64,000 nucleotides of DNA from Rhodovibrionaceae bacterium (GTDB lineage Bacteria > Pseudomonadota > Alphaproteobacteria > Kiloniellales > DSM-21159), in contig JANQMX010000023.1 of NCBI GenBank assembly GCA_028279885.1, positions 1 to 64,000 of the forward strand. Reading direction: 5' to 3'. Positions 31,978-41,945 of the stretch are shown one piece after another. The notes below the pieces were generated by a model that saw only the letters and a list, made by a program, of their open reading frames with translations, was not told the DNA's origin and did no database searches. Numbering within the stretch: the first letter of the stretch is position 1; the number at the start of each line of letters is the position of its first letter. Both the position numbers and the translations under genes were made by a program.

Positions 31978-34401
31978 TCAGGCCACCGCCTCCAGGCTCG
32001 GCGCGGCCGCCGGCACCTCCAGCGCCTCCCACTCCAGGTCGCCGACATAGCGGTAGGCCAGGCGGCCCTCGGCATCCATGGCGAAGAGGTGCAGCCAGCG
32101 ATTGTCGAACAGCGCGCGCACGCCGTCGTGGCGGCTGAGGATGTCGCTCATCGCCTCGCGCGGCGCCTCGATGCAGACCGACAGGCGCAGCGGGTCATGG
32201 ATGCTTCGCTCGCCGTCGTTCACCGACTGCCAGGGCAGGCCGGCGCGCAGCAGCCCGCCGTTGCCCTCGAAGACGCCGATGCCGCCGACCACGTTGTGCA
32301 GCAGCTTGTTGCCCGAGCCGAAGGTCTGCGGTGCGACGGTGGAGCCGTAGTACTGCAGGCTGATCCAGCTCGCCACCACGACCGGCGCCGTCATAATCAG
32401 CTCCAGCACGCCGAAGCCCTTCTCGCTGTCCTGCTTCCAGTCGTAGTCGTGCAGGAAGGCGCGGCCTTCCAGGCTGCGCCCCGCGGTGCGGCTGCGCGGT
32501 GCGGCGATGAAGGCCTTGCAGCCGGCGAGCGCCCATTCGGGCCGCACCTCGGCCCAATCGCGGGCGCGCTCGGCAATATCGCCTTCGGCGGTAGCGCGCG
32601 GCAGGCGCAAGGCCCGCTCGCCGCGCGTCACCCTGCCGGCCGCATCCAGCCATTGCCCGACCCGCCGGAGGTCCGAGGCATGCTCGGGCGACAGCCGGTC
32701 CCGGTCGTAGAGCGTGACCGCATCGGTGGTGGTGTCGTGCAGCGCGGCAACGAAGAGCGTGTCCTCGGGCACCGCGATGCCGCGGCCGACCAGCCCTTGG
32801 CGCACCTCGGCATCGTTGAGCAGCCCGGCGAGCAGGCGGGCGTTGACCTCACCCGAATAGCCGCCGCAGGCGCCGCAATGCAGCCCGCTGGCATGGGGGT
32901 TGTTGACCACGTTGGCGCCGTGGCCGGCGAGCACCACCACCCGAGCGAAGCCCCGGGTCAGGGACATGGCGCGCAGCACTGTCTCCGCCGCGCCGATGCG
33001 CGTTTCCAGGTCGAGCGCCGGGTCGAAGCGGGGGGCGGGATCGTTGGGCACGGCCATGGGGTTGAGGCCGAGCGCGTCGCGAATCAGCTTGCCGATGTAG
33101 ACCGGCCCCATGGCCTCGACGAAGGCGAAGGAGGAAACGGCGGCGAGCTTGAAGCGCCCCCAGGCCCGCTTGGCACGCGCCGCGTAGCGAGCGGCCAGGT
33201 CGTCGGGCTCGCTGTCCGGAGCGCCGGAGGACGAGGTGACGTTTGGATTGAGCAGCACCGGCAGGCGCAGCTCCTCCACGTCCGAGGCGAAGCGACGATG
33301 CTTGGCGAAGACGCCGAAGAAGCCCGCGAAGCCCAGCGTGCGGATCCCGGGGTCGACGGCTTCGAGCGCGCGGCGGAAGACCTCCGAGCGCACATCGATG
33401 CAGAAGGCCATCTGCAGGGCCGGCCGCGCCTCGTCGCCCTCGGGCGCGGGAGCGGCAAGCGTATCGGCGAGACCGCGCTGAGCGGCGCGCTCGGCGGCTT
33501 CCTGCAGGATCGCATCGACGATCAGCGCGGCGCGCGGCGCGAGCGCGATCTCATGCGCGGCGCGCACCTTGGCCCAGTCGTCGGCGATCGCTGCCTCGTG
33601 CTGCGCGAAGAGGGCCTCTTCCCAGAGCAGGCGGATGGCCAGGAAGTCGGTGATCGTGCTGTCCGACTCCTCGGCCAGCTCGGCGCGCCAGAGCTGATAG
33701 CGGGCGTACTGCGCCCAGCCGCCGAGGGAGAAGAGTAGCTGATGGAAATAGCTCTCGAGCGCATCCTCCCCGAGGCCGAGCCGGAGGACGGACCGAGCGA
33801 TCGCTTCGCCGGGGTTCTGCGGCGCCTCGGCGACGAAGGCGGCGAAGCCGTCGAGTCCCATGATCTCTGGCGTGAGGTCGTGGGTACCGTGGGCGCAGAA
33901 GGCCGACCAAGCGCGCTTGCCGCGCGGGGCCGCCCAAAGCGCCTGGCCCTGGTCGAAATAGCCGCCGGCCCAGGCGCCAAAGCGCTCGGCGATAAGGCCG
34001 GGCCAGTCCATGCCGCTGGCTTCGGCCGCGAGATCAGCGACGCTGGGCAGGGCTTTGGGTTGCGGCTGCGCTTCGGTGGCAGCGGCCTTCAGCGCGGCGA
34101 CGTCGGACGGCGTGTCGGCATGAGGCGAGGCCGCCAGCGCGGCGGCGAGATCGTCCTCTGTGATCTCGCCGGAGGCGATGCGGCCGAGATACCAGTCGCG
34201 CGGCATGGCGATCGGCACGCCGCCGATGCGGCCGAGCCGCGCGCCCGCCTCGGCTAGCGTCTCGCCGGTCTGGCCGAGGTAGGGGTTGACCGCGACATAG
34301 GAGGCGAGCGGCCAGAGCGGCGGAATCTGGCGGGCCGCGGCATCGCCGGCCGCCTCCAGGGCCGAGAGGTCGATGGGCGCAGTCGTGGCGTCGGTCATCA
34401 T
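31978..34401 (-). CDS. dabA: DabA inorganic carbon uptake subunit (DUF2309, carbonic anhydrase-like)
   Basis: Large cytoplasmic subunit of the DAB inorganic-carbon pump, thought to hydrate CO2 vectorially to bicarbonate using the cation-motive force supplied through DabB. The 807-aa protein from ATG 34401 keeps the beta-carbonic-anhydrase-like zinc site: FCIDVRSE (C334, D336), then [10 protein letters not shown] (H494) and [10 protein letters not shown] (C509). The 15-residue H-to-C spacing is that of characterised DabA. The gene follows dabB by 22 bp on the same strand. LysR control is suggested by the divergent regulator at 36106. Confidence 0.94.
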   Translation of the reverse strand: MMTDATTAPIDLSALEAAGDAAARQIPPLWPLASYVAVNPYLGQTGETLAEAGARLGRIGGVPIAMPRDWYLGRIASGEITEDDLAAALAASPHADTPSDVAALKAAATEAQPQPKALPSVADLAAEASGMDWPGLIAERFGAWAGGYFDQGQALWAAPRGKRAWSAFCAHGTHDLTPEIMGLDGFAAFVAEAPQNPGEAIARSVLRLGLGEDALESYFHQLLFSLGGWAQYARYQLWRAELAEESDSTITDFLAIRLLWEEALFAQHEAAIADDWAKVRAAHEIALAPRAALIVDAILQEAAERAAQRGLADTLAAPAPEGDEARPALQMAFCIDVRSEVFRRALEAVDPGIRTLGFAGFFGVFAKHRRFASDVEELRLPVLLNPNVTSSSGAPDSEPDDLAARYAARAKRAWGRFKLAAVSSFAFVEAMGPVYIGKLIRDALGLNPMAVPNDPAPRFDPALDLETRIGAAETVLRAMSLTRGFARVVVLAGHGANVVNNPHASGLHCGACGGYSGEVNARLLAGLLNDAEVRQGLVGRGIAVPEDTLFVAALHDTTTDAVTLYDRDRLSPEHASDLRRVGQWLDAAGRVTRGERALRLPRATAEGDIAERARDWAEVRPEWALAGCKAFIAAPRSRTAGRSLEGRAFLHDYDWKQDSEKGFGVLELIMTAPVVVASWISLQYYGSTVAPQTFGSGNKLLHNVVGGIGVFEGNGGLLRAGLPWQSVNDGERSIHDPLRLSVCIEAPREAMSDILSRHDGVRALFDNRWLHLFAMDAEGRLAYRYVGDLEWEALEVPAAAPSLEAVA

Positions 34402-34423
34402 GGGTCTTGTCTCCTCTCGGGGG

Positions 34424-35983
34424 TCAGGCGGAGCGGCGGCGGGACCAGTTGCCGACCAGGCGATCGAACACCGCGTTGGCATAGAGGCCGTTCGAGAGAT
34501 GCACGCGCAGGCCGGCGGCGGCCGGGTGATAGGCCCAGAGCGGGAACATGGCCTGGGCTACGGCGACCAGGCCGAAGCTGAACAGGGCCAGGGTCAAGAG
34601 CGCCCATTCGAGCGGCCCCGGCGCGGGGGTCGGCGGCAGGGTGCCGGCGGTCAGCCATTGCGCGCCGGTCTGCAGGGCAAAGTAGCTGACGGAGGCGGCG
34701 ACGGCATAAAGCGCCGTCCGTTGGGTCAGCACCCGCGGCGCCGCATCGGCCAGTCCCTGGGCTATGAGATAGGCAACGCCGAAGATCAGAATGGCGCCGA
34801 GCGCGATGGCCTGCGGCGACTTGCCGTCGAGCCCGAAGACGAAGGCGGTGAAGGCGTAGATCACCAGCGCCAGAAGGAAGGCACGGGCCACCGCCCAGCC
34901 GTTGGGGATGGCAACCGGACCCGGCCGGCGAATGGCCGCCACCAGATCCACCGCCGTGCCGGAAGCCAGGAAGGCGTGCGCCTTGTAGAGCGAATGGGCG
35001 ACGATGTGCAGCAGCGCCAGCGGGAAGAGGGCGAGGCCGCACTGCATGATCATGAAGCCCATCTGGGCGATGGTCGACCAGGCCAGCGAGCTCTTCACCG
35101 CCGGCTGGGCCAGCATGGCGAGCCCGCCGAACAGTGCGGTGAAGCCGCCTACCATGACCAGCACCGCCAGAATACCGGGCGCCAGCAGCATCACGTCGGC
35201 AAAACGAATCAGCAGGAAGCCGCCCGCATTGATCACGCCGGCATGCAGCAGCGCCGAGACCGGCGTCGGCGTCTCCATCACCTCGATCAGCCAACCGTGG
35301 GTCGGGAACTGCGCCGACTTGAGGATGGCGGCGAGCGCCAGCAGGCCGGCCGCCCAGATCGTCCCGGCGGGGGCGACGCCCTCGCGCGCGGCGACGAGGA
35401 TCGACTCGATGTCGGCCGTGCCGTAGCCGAAGAAGAGCAGCAGCGCCGCGCCGATCAAGGCCGCGTCGCCGAGCCGCGAGGTGACGGACTTCTTGCGCGC
35501 CGCCCGCACGGCCTGGATGCGGTCGCGATAGAAGAGAAGCAGCCGATGCAGGCAGAGGCTGGTGGCGATCCAGGCGGCGACCAGATGGAAGAGGTTGCCC
35601 GCCTGGACCAGCAGCAGCACGGCGGCAAGCGTTGCCGCGATCCAGCCGAGGAAGGCGCCCTGGCGCGCTTCGCCGTCGAGATAGGAGCGCAAGTAGCGCA
35701 CCACCACCCAGCCGACGAAGGCGACGAGCACCAGCATGGTGGCGCTCACCGCATCGAGCCGTGACGAGAAGCCGACCTCGCCGATGCCGATGAGCGGCCC
35801 GGTGCCGGACCCTTGTGCGACGACCAGCGCCGCCGCGCCGAGCGCCGCGGCTAGCGCGACCAGGGCCGCGGCTTCGCTAAGCTGAGGGACCAACTGCGGG
35901 CGCTGGCCCGGGCGGGTGAAGGCAAAAGCCGCTGCCAACAGCAGCACGGCGGGCGCGATCAGCGGAACGAGATCGTAGAGCAT
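34424..35983 (-). CDS. dabB: DabB, NuoL/MrpA-like proton-conducting membrane subunit
   Basis: A 519-aa protein with about 13 membrane helices of the proton-conducting antiporter family (complex I NuoL, Mrp). [20 protein letters not shown] with the conserved Lys/His helix, [20 protein letters not shown] and [13 protein letters not shown] are hallmark segments. It pairs with DabA, the gene directly downstream. Starts at ATG 35983 ([20 protein letters not shown]). Other NuoL genes would be in a nuo cluster; the DabA partner makes the DabB call secure. Confidence 0.93.
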   Translation of the reverse strand: MLYDLVPLIAPAVLLLAAAFAFTRPGQRPQLVPQLSEAAALVALAAALGAAALVVAQGSGTGPLIGIGEVGFSSRLDAVSATMLVLVAFVGWVVVRYLRSYLDGEARQGAFLGWIAATLAAVLLLVQAGNLFHLVAAWIATSLCLHRLLLFYRDRIQAVRAARKKSVTSRLGDAALIGAALLLFFGYGTADIESILVAAREGVAPAGTIWAAGLLALAAILKSAQFPTHGWLIEVMETPTPVSALLHAGVINAGGFLLIRFADVMLLAPGILAVLVMVGGFTALFGGLAMLAQPAVKSSLAWSTIAQMGFMIMQCGLALFPLALLHIVAHSLYKAHAFLASGTAVDLVAAIRRPGPVAIPNGWAVARAFLLALVIYAFTAFVFGLDGKSPQAIALGAILIFGVAYLIAQGLADAAPRVLTQRTALYAVAASVSYFALQTGAQWLTAGTLPPTPAPGPLEWALLTLALFSFGLVAVAQAMFPLWAYHPAAAGLRVHLSNGLYANAVFDRLVGNWSRRRSA

Positions 35984-36083
35984 CGGCAGGTCGTCTCCGG
36001 GGGCGGATCGGGGGGGGCAAATCGAACGCCTCCGGATCTAGGTCTTGCGACGAGTCAAGAAAAATACATTGTTTTTTGCTTTT

Positions 36084-36102
36084 CGTTCTGTTTTCTAGAA
36101 CG
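36084..36102. promoter_or_regulatory. LysR-type box between dabB and its divergent regulator
   Basis: CGTTCT-N7-AGAACG is a perfect inverted repeat containing a T-N11-A core (36087-36099). It ends 3 bp before the regulator ATG, in an AT-rich stretch (36061-36100) otherwise rare here. This is consistent with autoregulation and activation of dabBA. Confidence 0.6.
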
Positions 36103-36105
36103 ATT

Positions 36106-36993
36106 ATGGCCGAGCTGAACTACCACCACCTGCGCTACTTCCAGGTCGTGGCCCATGAGGGCAACCTGACCCGGGCGGCAGCGCGGCTGAACGTGTCGCA
36201 GTCGGCGGTCTCGACCCAGGTCCGCCAGCTCGAGGAGCGGGTCGGCCAAGACCTCTTCGAGCGGCGCGGCCGGGCGCTCCTTCTCACTGAGGCCGGGCGC
36301 ATCGCGCTCGACCACGCCGATGCCATCTTCGCCACCGGGCGGGAGCTGATCGCCACGCTGCAGCAAAGCGGGCGGGCGCGGAAGGCGCTGCGCGTCGGCT
36401 CCCTGGCCACCCTGTCGCGCAACTTTCAGCTGGCCTTCCTGCGCCCGGTGCTGGGCCGGCCGGACGTCGAGGTCATCCTGCGCTCGGGCAGCGCGGTCGA
36501 GCTCTACAGCGCGCTCGGCGCTCTGAATCTCGATCTGGTGCTGACCAACCAGCCGCCGCCCGCCGATGCCTTGACCTCCTTCATCGTGCAGCGCCTGGAC
36601 GAGCAGAGCGTCAGCCTGATCGGCGTGCCCGCGCTCTGCCCGCCAGGTCTGTCCTTGGCCGAGCGCTTGGCCGAGGCGACGCTGGTTCTGCCCACGGCGG
36701 AGAGCGCCCTGCGCATGGGCTTCGATGCCCTGGTCGATCGGCTCGATGTGACGCCGCAGATCGCCGCCGAAGTCGACGACATGGCGATGATGCGTCTCCT
36801 GGCGCGGGAGGGGATCGGCCTCGCCGTGCTGCCGCCGATCGTGGTGCGCGACGAGCTGGCCAGCGGCAGCCTGGTCGAATGCGCCAAGCTGCCCAACCTG
36901 ACCGAGCCCTTCTATGGCGTCACGGTCGAGCGGCGCTTTCCCAACCCGCTCCTCGCCGACCTGCTGCGCGAGAAGCGGGTTGGCTCAGCGTAG
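36106..36993 (+). CDS. LysR-family transcriptional regulator
   Basis: A 295-aa LTTR from ATG 36106. The winged HTH is MAELNYHHLRYFQVVAHEGN then LTRAAARLNVSQSAVSTQVR; the N-terminal form with NYHHLRYF resembles NhaR. The effector domain begins about residue 90 (KALRVGSLATLSRNFQLAFL). It is divergent from dabBA with a T-N11-A box in between, so it probably controls inorganic carbon uptake; the effector is unknown. A frame upstream to 36076 would start within the operator and is not preferred. Confidence 0.9.
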   Translation: MAELNYHHLRYFQVVAHEGNLTRAAARLNVSQSAVSTQVRQLEERVGQDLFERRGRALLLTEAGRIALDHADAIFATGRELIATLQQSGRARKALRVGSLATLSRNFQLAFLRPVLGRPDVEVILRSGSAVELYSALGALNLDLVLTNQPPPADALTSFIVQRLDEQSVSLIGVPALCPPGLSLAERLAEATLVLPTAESALRMGFDALVDRLDVTPQIAAEVDDMAMMRLLAREGIGLAVLPPIVVRDELASGSLVECAKLPNLTEPFYGVTVERRFPNPLLADLLREKRVGSA

Positions 36994-36998
36994 TACCG

Positions 36999-38210
36999 TC
37001 AGACGCGTTGCGCGGCCATCGCTGCCGGGGTGCGGGCGGCGCGGCGCTCCGCCCGGATCAGCCAGACCACCGCCAGGCCGGCGAGGCTGGCGAAGACCAC
37101 GCCGGCGGCAACGAAGCCCATGGGCTCCCAGGCCTCCATGGCGGCACCGAAGGCCGGCGGACCGCCCAAAGTGCCGAGCTGGTAGAGCACCAGGAAGGCG
37201 GCGTTGGCCGAGGCGAGGTCGCGGACCGGCAGCCGCTCGCCCAGGATGGCGAGGCCGAGCGTGTAGTAGGCGCAGGCCACGCCGCCGAGAACGAAGACCG
37301 CCAGCAGAGCCAAGACGGGACTCTCCGCCACCGCGAGGCCGGCAGGCACGGCCAGCGCGATGAAGCCCGCGATCAGCCACAGCATCAGCCGCTCCCGCCG
37401 CATGCGGTCGGCCAGCCAGCCGAACAGGAAGGCGAGCACCACGCCGCCCCAAAGGAAGGCGCTGACCAGATGCAAAGCCGTGTCTGCACTGGCACCCTGG
37501 CGCAGGGAGAAGTTGGGCAGCAGTGCGATGTAGGAATACTCGATGACGCCGGCGACAAGGGCGCCGACCATGCCGATGGGCACGGCGCGGGCGATGGTCA
37601 GAAAGCCACCCGAGGCATGCTCTTCCATGGGCGGTGCCAGGCGCCAGGCCAGCACCAGCGGAATGCTGGCCATGAGCAACGCAACACCACCGAAGACGTA
37701 AGGCGCATGACCGTCCATCGGCAGAAAGCCCAGGGCGATCGGCCCAGCGCCATAGCCGCCGAACAGCGCCACCACATAGAGCGCCAGCACCCGGCCGCGC
37801 GTCTCTTCACTGCTGACGGTGTTGATCCAGGTCTCGCCGAGCAGCCAGGGGAACAGCAGCCCGAGGCCCATCAGAAAGCGCAGGACCATCCAGCCCTCGA
37901 CGCTTTGCCACAGCGGCAGCAGGGCGAAGCCGATCAGCCCCAGCACGCAGCCGCCCGCCATGGCCGGCACGAAGCCGAGGCGGGCCGAGATGCGGGGCGC
38001 GAAGGGCAAGAGCACCAGCGCGGCCAGCGCCGGCATGCCGGCGGCCAGGCCGGTCACCCACGCCGGCGCACCCCAGGCTTCGAAGGTGAGCGAGGTGAGC
38101 GGATAGCCGACGCCGTGCGCCAGCCCGAGAAAGAAGGTCGCCACGACGACGACGGCGATGCCGAGCGCGCGTTCGTTTCGGCTCAGAAAAGAAGTCGAAG
38201 CGGTTGCCAT
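36999..38210 (-). CDS. MFS transporter
   Basis: A 403-aa, 12-helix major facilitator superfamily protein starting MATASTSFLSRNERALG at ATG 38210. Helix 1 is VVVATFFLGLAHGVGYPLTS, and the loop 2-3 region APRISARLGFVPAMAGG is of MFS type. VLALYVVALFGGYGAGPIAL and FLFGWLADRMRRERLM (loop 8-9) are further signatures. It belongs to the YcaD/UMF-like drug and metabolite exporters. It is divergent from a TetR regulator that probably represses it. The terminus overlaps nothing; the LysR gene end is 6 bp away, convergent. Confidence 0.87.
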   Translation of the reverse strand: MATASTSFLSRNERALGIAVVVVATFFLGLAHGVGYPLTSLTFEAWGAPAWVTGLAAGMPALAALVLLPFAPRISARLGFVPAMAGGCVLGLIGFALLPLWQSVEGWMVLRFLMGLGLLFPWLLGETWINTVSSEETRGRVLALYVVALFGGYGAGPIALGFLPMDGHAPYVFGGVALLMASIPLVLAWRLAPPMEEHASGGFLTIARAVPIGMVGALVAGVIEYSYIALLPNFSLRQGASADTALHLVSAFLWGGVVLAFLFGWLADRMRRERLMLWLIAGFIALAVPAGLAVAESPVLALLAVFVLGGVACAYYTLGLAILGERLPVRDLASANAAFLVLYQLGTLGGPPAFGAAMEAWEPMGFVAAGVVFASLAGLAVVWLIRAERRAARTPAAMAAQRV

Positions 38211-38265
38211 GAAGAGTCTCCAGAAAGGTCGCCTGCCTCCCAGGCGCCAGGGCGCTGGAAGCTTG

Positions 38266-38306
38266 ATTTCTGCACTGCAAAGATATAAACTCTGCAATAT
38301 AGAAAT
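38266..38306. promoter_or_regulatory. AT-rich divergent promoter with inverted repeat
   Basis: ATTTCT (38266-38271) and AGAAAT (38301-38306) flank two CTGCAA repeats (38275-38280 and 38292-38297) and a TATAAAC stretch, between the MFS and TetR genes. It is a plausible TetR operator and promoter, but the exact site is unproven. Confidence 0.45.
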
Positions 38307-38325
38307 TTCAAGAGGACTCTTTGCT

Positions 38326-38976
38326 TTGGCGAGAAAAGCAGCGCGGCCCGGCCCCAGAGGCCTCGAGCCGGAGGAGATCGTGACGGCCGCCGTCGCGGTC
38401 ATGGAGGAGGAAGGCCCGGGCGGCTTCAGCGTCCGCAAGGTCGCGGCGCTGATCGGCTGCGACGTCATGGCCGTGCTCTATCACTACAAGTCCAAGGAGG
38501 GCTTGGAGCGGGCCATGGCCGACGCGCTCAACGCGCGCCTGGTGCCGGTCGACCCCGACGCACCCTGGCGCACGCGCCTGGCCGAGCTGGCCTGGCAGTA
38601 CCGGGCGCTGGCGTTGACCTTCCCCAAGACCTTTCCGCTGCTGCTCAGGTTCTGGGTCACCGGCCCGGCCGACTACCACCACGCCGAGATGGTCTACCAG
38701 GCGCTGGACGATGCCGGCCTGACTGACGAAGAGATCGTCGATTGCTGCTTCGGCTGGTATGCCAGCGTGCTCGGCCTCGCCGCCGCCGAGGCGGGCGGGC
38801 TGCTGCAGCCGGCGAGCGCCGAGATGCTGGCCGAGGCCGAGAGTCTCTCGCCAGACGACTATCCCATGAACGTCCGACTGTTGCCGGCCTTCCGCGCGCA
38901 AAAGGAAGGCCGCAGCTTCGCGCTGATGGTCGAGGCCATCCTCGCCGGTATCGAGCGGACGTTGGTCGAACGCTGA
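38326..38976 (+). CDS. TetR/AcrR-family regulator with TetR_C-type effector domain
   Basis: The likely start is TTG 38326 (reads ARKAARPGPRGLEPEEIVT after the initiator), 9 nt after an AGAGGA ribosome site; no ATG lies nearby. The protein is then about 216 aa. The HTH region GGFSVRKVAALIGCDVMAVL and YHYKSKEGL occupies residues 34-62. The C-terminal domain (FPLLLRFWVTGPADYHHAEM) resembles the tetracycline-repressor-type C-domain. It is divergent from the MFS exporter and expected to control it. The frame extends to 38158, but that part overlaps the MFS coding start. Confidence 0.82.
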   Translation: MARKAARPGPRGLEPEEIVTAAVAVMEEEGPGGFSVRKVAALIGCDVMAVLYHYKSKEGLERAMADALNARLVPVDPDAPWRTRLAELAWQYRALALTFPKTFPLLLRFWVTGPADYHHAEMVYQALDDAGLTDEEIVDCCFGWYASVLGLAAAEAGGLLQPASAEMLAEAESLSPDDYPMNVRLLPAFRAQKEGRSFALMVEAILAGIERTLVER

Positions 38977-39037
38977 GACGCGCCGCTCGCTTGGCCGGCG
39001 CAGGCTGATGCCGGAGCCATCAGGCAATCGAGTCGAG

Positions 39038-40327
39038 TCAGCGGGCCAGGCTGGGGACCCAAAGCGCCAGCTCCGGCACGAACCAGACGGCCATGACGAC
39101 CAGGAAGATGGTCAACAGGAAGGGCCAGCAGGCCCTGACCACCAGATCGAAGGGCACCTGGGCGATCCGGGTCATGACGAAGAGCACCATGCCGAAAGGC
39201 GGCGTCGCCTCGCCGATCACCAGCACCATGATCATGATGACGCCGAAGTGGACCGGGTCCATGCCGATGCTGACCGCGATCGGCACCAGGATCGGCGTCA
39301 GGATGTTGAGCGAAACGGCCACCGCCATGAAGCAGCCGACGATCAGCAGGAAGGCCACGATCATCAGCATGACCAGGGTCGGGTCGGTGGTGATCCCGGC
39401 AATGCCGTCGGCAATGGTCTGAGGCAGGCGGGCGCGAGTCAGGATCCAGGCGAAGAGACCGGAACAGGCCAGGATGAACATGATGATGGCGGAGTCGAAG
39501 GCAGACTTCCGGAAGACCCGCGCCAGACCACGCAAGTCGACGGAGCGGTGGATGACCACCGCGACGATGGTTGCCCAGAGCGCCGCGATCGCCGCCGACT
39601 CGGTGGCAGTGAACAGGCCGGCCAGGATGCCACCGATCAGGATGAGAGGCGTCAGCAAGGCCCAGATCGCCCGGCCGAACCAGGCGACCAGCGCGCGCCA
39701 GCCCGGGAAGGGCTGCGAGGGCAGGCGCCGGCGGCGCGCCATCAGAGCCACCAGGATCATCATGCTGACGGCCATCAGCAGTCCCGGGATGGCACCGGCC
39801 AGCAGCACGTCGCTGGGCGAGACCTCGGCCAAGACCGCAAAGATGATGGCGGCGATGGAGGGCGGAATGATCGGGCCGATCAAAGCGCTGCCGACCGTCA
39901 CACCGATCGAGGTGCGGTCGTCGTACTTGGCTTCCCGCATCGCCTTCAGCTCGATGGCGCCGAGCCCGGCGGCATCGGCAGTGCCGGAGCCCGACATGCC
40001 GGCGAAGAGCATGGAGGCGAGGACGTTGACCTGGGCCAGCCCGCCGCGCCAGTGACCCACCAACGCGTTGGCGAAGCCGAACAGGCGGGTCGTCGCCCCC
40101 GACTCGTTCATCATGTGGCCGACGAAAAGAAACAGCGGAATGGCCAAGAGGGTAAAGGAGTCGATCGTCCCCACCAGCCGTTGGGCGATGATCTCGAAGG
40201 GAATGGCATCCAGCCCACGGACGACCCCGAAGTATCCGAGGCTGGCCGCGCCCAACGCAAAGCCGGCCGAGACCCCGAGCAACAGCAGCAGAACCAGCGC
40301 CGCCAGCAGCCAAAGCGCAGCAATCAC
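39038..40327 (-). CDS. dctM: TRAP transporter large permease (DctM)
   Basis: A 429-aa, 12-helix channel-forming subunit of a tripartite ATP-independent periplasmic transporter. FVGHMMNESGATTRLFGFAN and ASMLFAGMSGSGTADAAGLG are the standard DctM motifs, and TLFLVMAVWF-type helices complete it. Its start overlaps the DctQ stop by ATGA (40324-40327). It works with the DctP binding protein and DctQ of the same operon to import a carboxylate by Na+ symport. Confidence 0.95.
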   Translation of the reverse strand: MIAALWLLAALVLLLLLGVSAGFALGAASLGYFGVVRGLDAIPFEIIAQRLVGTIDSFTLLAIPLFLFVGHMMNESGATTRLFGFANALVGHWRGGLAQVNVLASMLFAGMSGSGTADAAGLGAIELKAMREAKYDDRTSIGVTVGSALIGPIIPPSIAAIIFAVLAEVSPSDVLLAGAIPGLLMAVSMMILVALMARRRRLPSQPFPGWRALVAWFGRAIWALLTPLILIGGILAGLFTATESAAIAALWATIVAVVIHRSVDLRGLARVFRKSAFDSAIIMFILACSGLFAWILTRARLPQTIADGIAGITTDPTLVMLMIVAFLLIVGCFMAVAVSLNILTPILVPIAVSIGMDPVHFGVIMIMVLVIGEATPPFGMVLFVMTRIAQVPFDLVVRACWPFLLTIFLVVMAVWFVPELALWVPSLAR

Positions 40328-40833
40328 TGAGGCGCCTCCGGATACTTTGGCGGCTGGGCAGCGGCGAGGGCCAGCAGGCCCTGACGCAGCTTTTCCACCA
40401 GAACGAAGATCGACAGCAGGCTGCCGAGGAAGGGGGCGAGATAGATGTGTCCCTGGTGCAGGAAGGTGATCGCCGGCAGCGACAGCCCCCAGTTGGAGCG
40501 CATCAAGAGGAAGGCACCGGTGGCGATGGCCGCCAGCAGCACCAGCATGATCAGGGCATAGGCGAGGCGCAGGGCGGCCAGGCTGCGCGGCCCGGTCAGG
40601 ACAAAGCGGTCGATCAGATCAATGCGCACGTCACCTTCGGCATGCACCACCATCACCAGGCCAAGGAAGACGGCATAGATGTTCAGCAGGCGGGCGCCGT
40701 CCTCGCTGAAGATCATCGAGACGCCGAAATAGCGATAGAAGACCTGCGCCAGCACCATGACCAGGAAGCCGGCGAAGCAGAGCGCAGCGAGGGCCATCGA
40801 CGCCCTCGCTGCGGCATCCGCCAAACGCTGCAT
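40324..40833 (-). CDS. dctQ: TRAP transporter small permease (DctQ)
   Basis: A 169-aa, four-helix protein from ATG 40833 (MQRLADAAARASMALAALCF). FAGFLVMVLAQVFYRYFG and the mid-region IFSEDGARLLNIYAVFLG match DctQ (W/FSEE-type motif). It starts 2 bp after the dctP stop and its own stop overlaps dctM. A longer frame to 41298 lies within dctP and is not coding. Confidence 0.93.
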   Translation of the reverse strand: MQRLADAAARASMALAALCFAGFLVMVLAQVFYRYFGVSMIFSEDGARLLNIYAVFLGLVMVVHAEGDVRIDLIDRFVLTGPRSLAALRLAYALIMLVLLAAIATGAFLLMRSNWGLSLPAITFLHQGHIYLAPFLGSLLSIFVLVEKLRQGLLALAAAQPPKYPEAPQ

Positions 40834-40835
40834 GC

Positions 40836-41819
40836 TCAATTGCTTTCCGTGCTTGCCGCGACGGCAGCCTCCCAGACGCCCTCGTCCAGCAGGTCCTGCG
40901 CGGCCTTCTCGACGACCGGCAGGGCAGCCTCGCGGAACGCCGGCTTGGGTTCGACCACGGTCAGCCCCGCGGCCTGGATGTCGGCGATGATCTGCTGGTT
41001 GAGCCGCTCGGCCTCGGCGTCGGCCGCGGCGGTCGCCGCATCGACGGACTCCTGCATCGCCACGCGCTGTGCATCCGAAAGATCCTCCCAGAAGTCCTGG
41101 TTGATCATCACGGTCATGTAGCTCTGCTGGTGGCGGGTCGCGATCAGATAATCGGAGACCTCGTGCAGGCGCCGCCCCCAGATATTGGAGAGCATGTTCT
41201 CCTGCGCATCGATGACGCCGCCCTGCATGGCCGAGAAGACCTCCTTGGAGGGCATCGGTGCGATCGTCGCCCCCAGGCCGCTCCAGATCGCAATCCACAA
41301 GGGAATCTCGGGCATGCGGATCTTGATGCCATCGAGCTCGTCCGTCGTGCTGAAGCTGCGGCCCCGCGTGGTGGTCCAGCGGGCGCCCTGATAGTAGTAG
41401 CCGAGCACCACGGCGTTGCCGCGTTCGGCCAGAGCCTGCTCCATGCGCTGGCCCACGGGCCCATCGAGAAAACGCTGCACCGCCTCGTAGCTCTGGAAGA
41501 GGTAGGGGACCAGGGTGGCGTCGAGCTCGGGATAGTAGAGAGACGAATGGATGACGCCGAGCTGGATCGTCGTCTCACCGAGACGCACCAGGTCGATCAG
41601 CTCCCGCTCGGCGCCGAGCTGGCTGTCCATGAAAACCTCGACAGTAAGCTCCGGCGCGCGCTGTCCCAGCTCCGCGACCAAGCTATCGACGAAGACCTCG
41701 TTGATACCGCTGTTCGGCGCCGAAGAGGCCAGCGTGACGGTCTGGGCCTGGGCCGAAAAGCTCAGGGCCGAAAAGCTCAGGGCCGAGACGGCGAGAAAGG
41801 CCGCCAGTGGGAGTCTCAT
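40836..41819 (-). CDS. dctP: TRAP transporter substrate-binding protein (DctP)
   Basis: A 327-aa periplasmic protein starting MRLPLAAFLAVSALSFSALS with a Sec signal peptide cut near SAQAQ. The arginine that pairs with the substrate carboxylate lies in DGIKIRMPEIPLWIAIWSG, and SKEVFSAMQGGVIDAQENML is the family signature. A 15-bp direct tandem repeat (41751-41780) duplicates SALSF in the signal peptide. The ligand is probably an organic acid handled by the isocitrate-lyase-family enzyme upstream (inference). Confidence 0.94.
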   Translation of the reverse strand: MRLPLAAFLAVSALSFSALSFSAQAQTVTLASSAPNSGINEVFVDSLVAELGQRAPELTVEVFMDSQLGAERELIDLVRLGETTIQLGVIHSSLYYPELDATLVPYLFQSYEAVQRFLDGPVGQRMEQALAERGNAVVLGYYYQGARWTTTRGRSFSTTDELDGIKIRMPEIPLWIAIWSGLGATIAPMPSKEVFSAMQGGVIDAQENMLSNIWGRRLHEVSDYLIATRHQQSYMTVMINQDFWEDLSDAQRVAMQESVDAATAAADAEAERLNQQIIADIQAAGLTVVEPKPAFREAALPVVEKAAQDLLDEGVWEAAVAASTESN

Positions 41820-41945
41820 AACTGTTTCCTCCTTTGTTGTGCGGCCGCTTCTCGTCGCCGCTTTCTTCGTCTTCCTTTGCTGCCGCTGCTGCGGTTCTTA
41901 TCGTTGCATCGGGAGAGCCGGCCGCGGCGCTGCGACCGGACCTCG

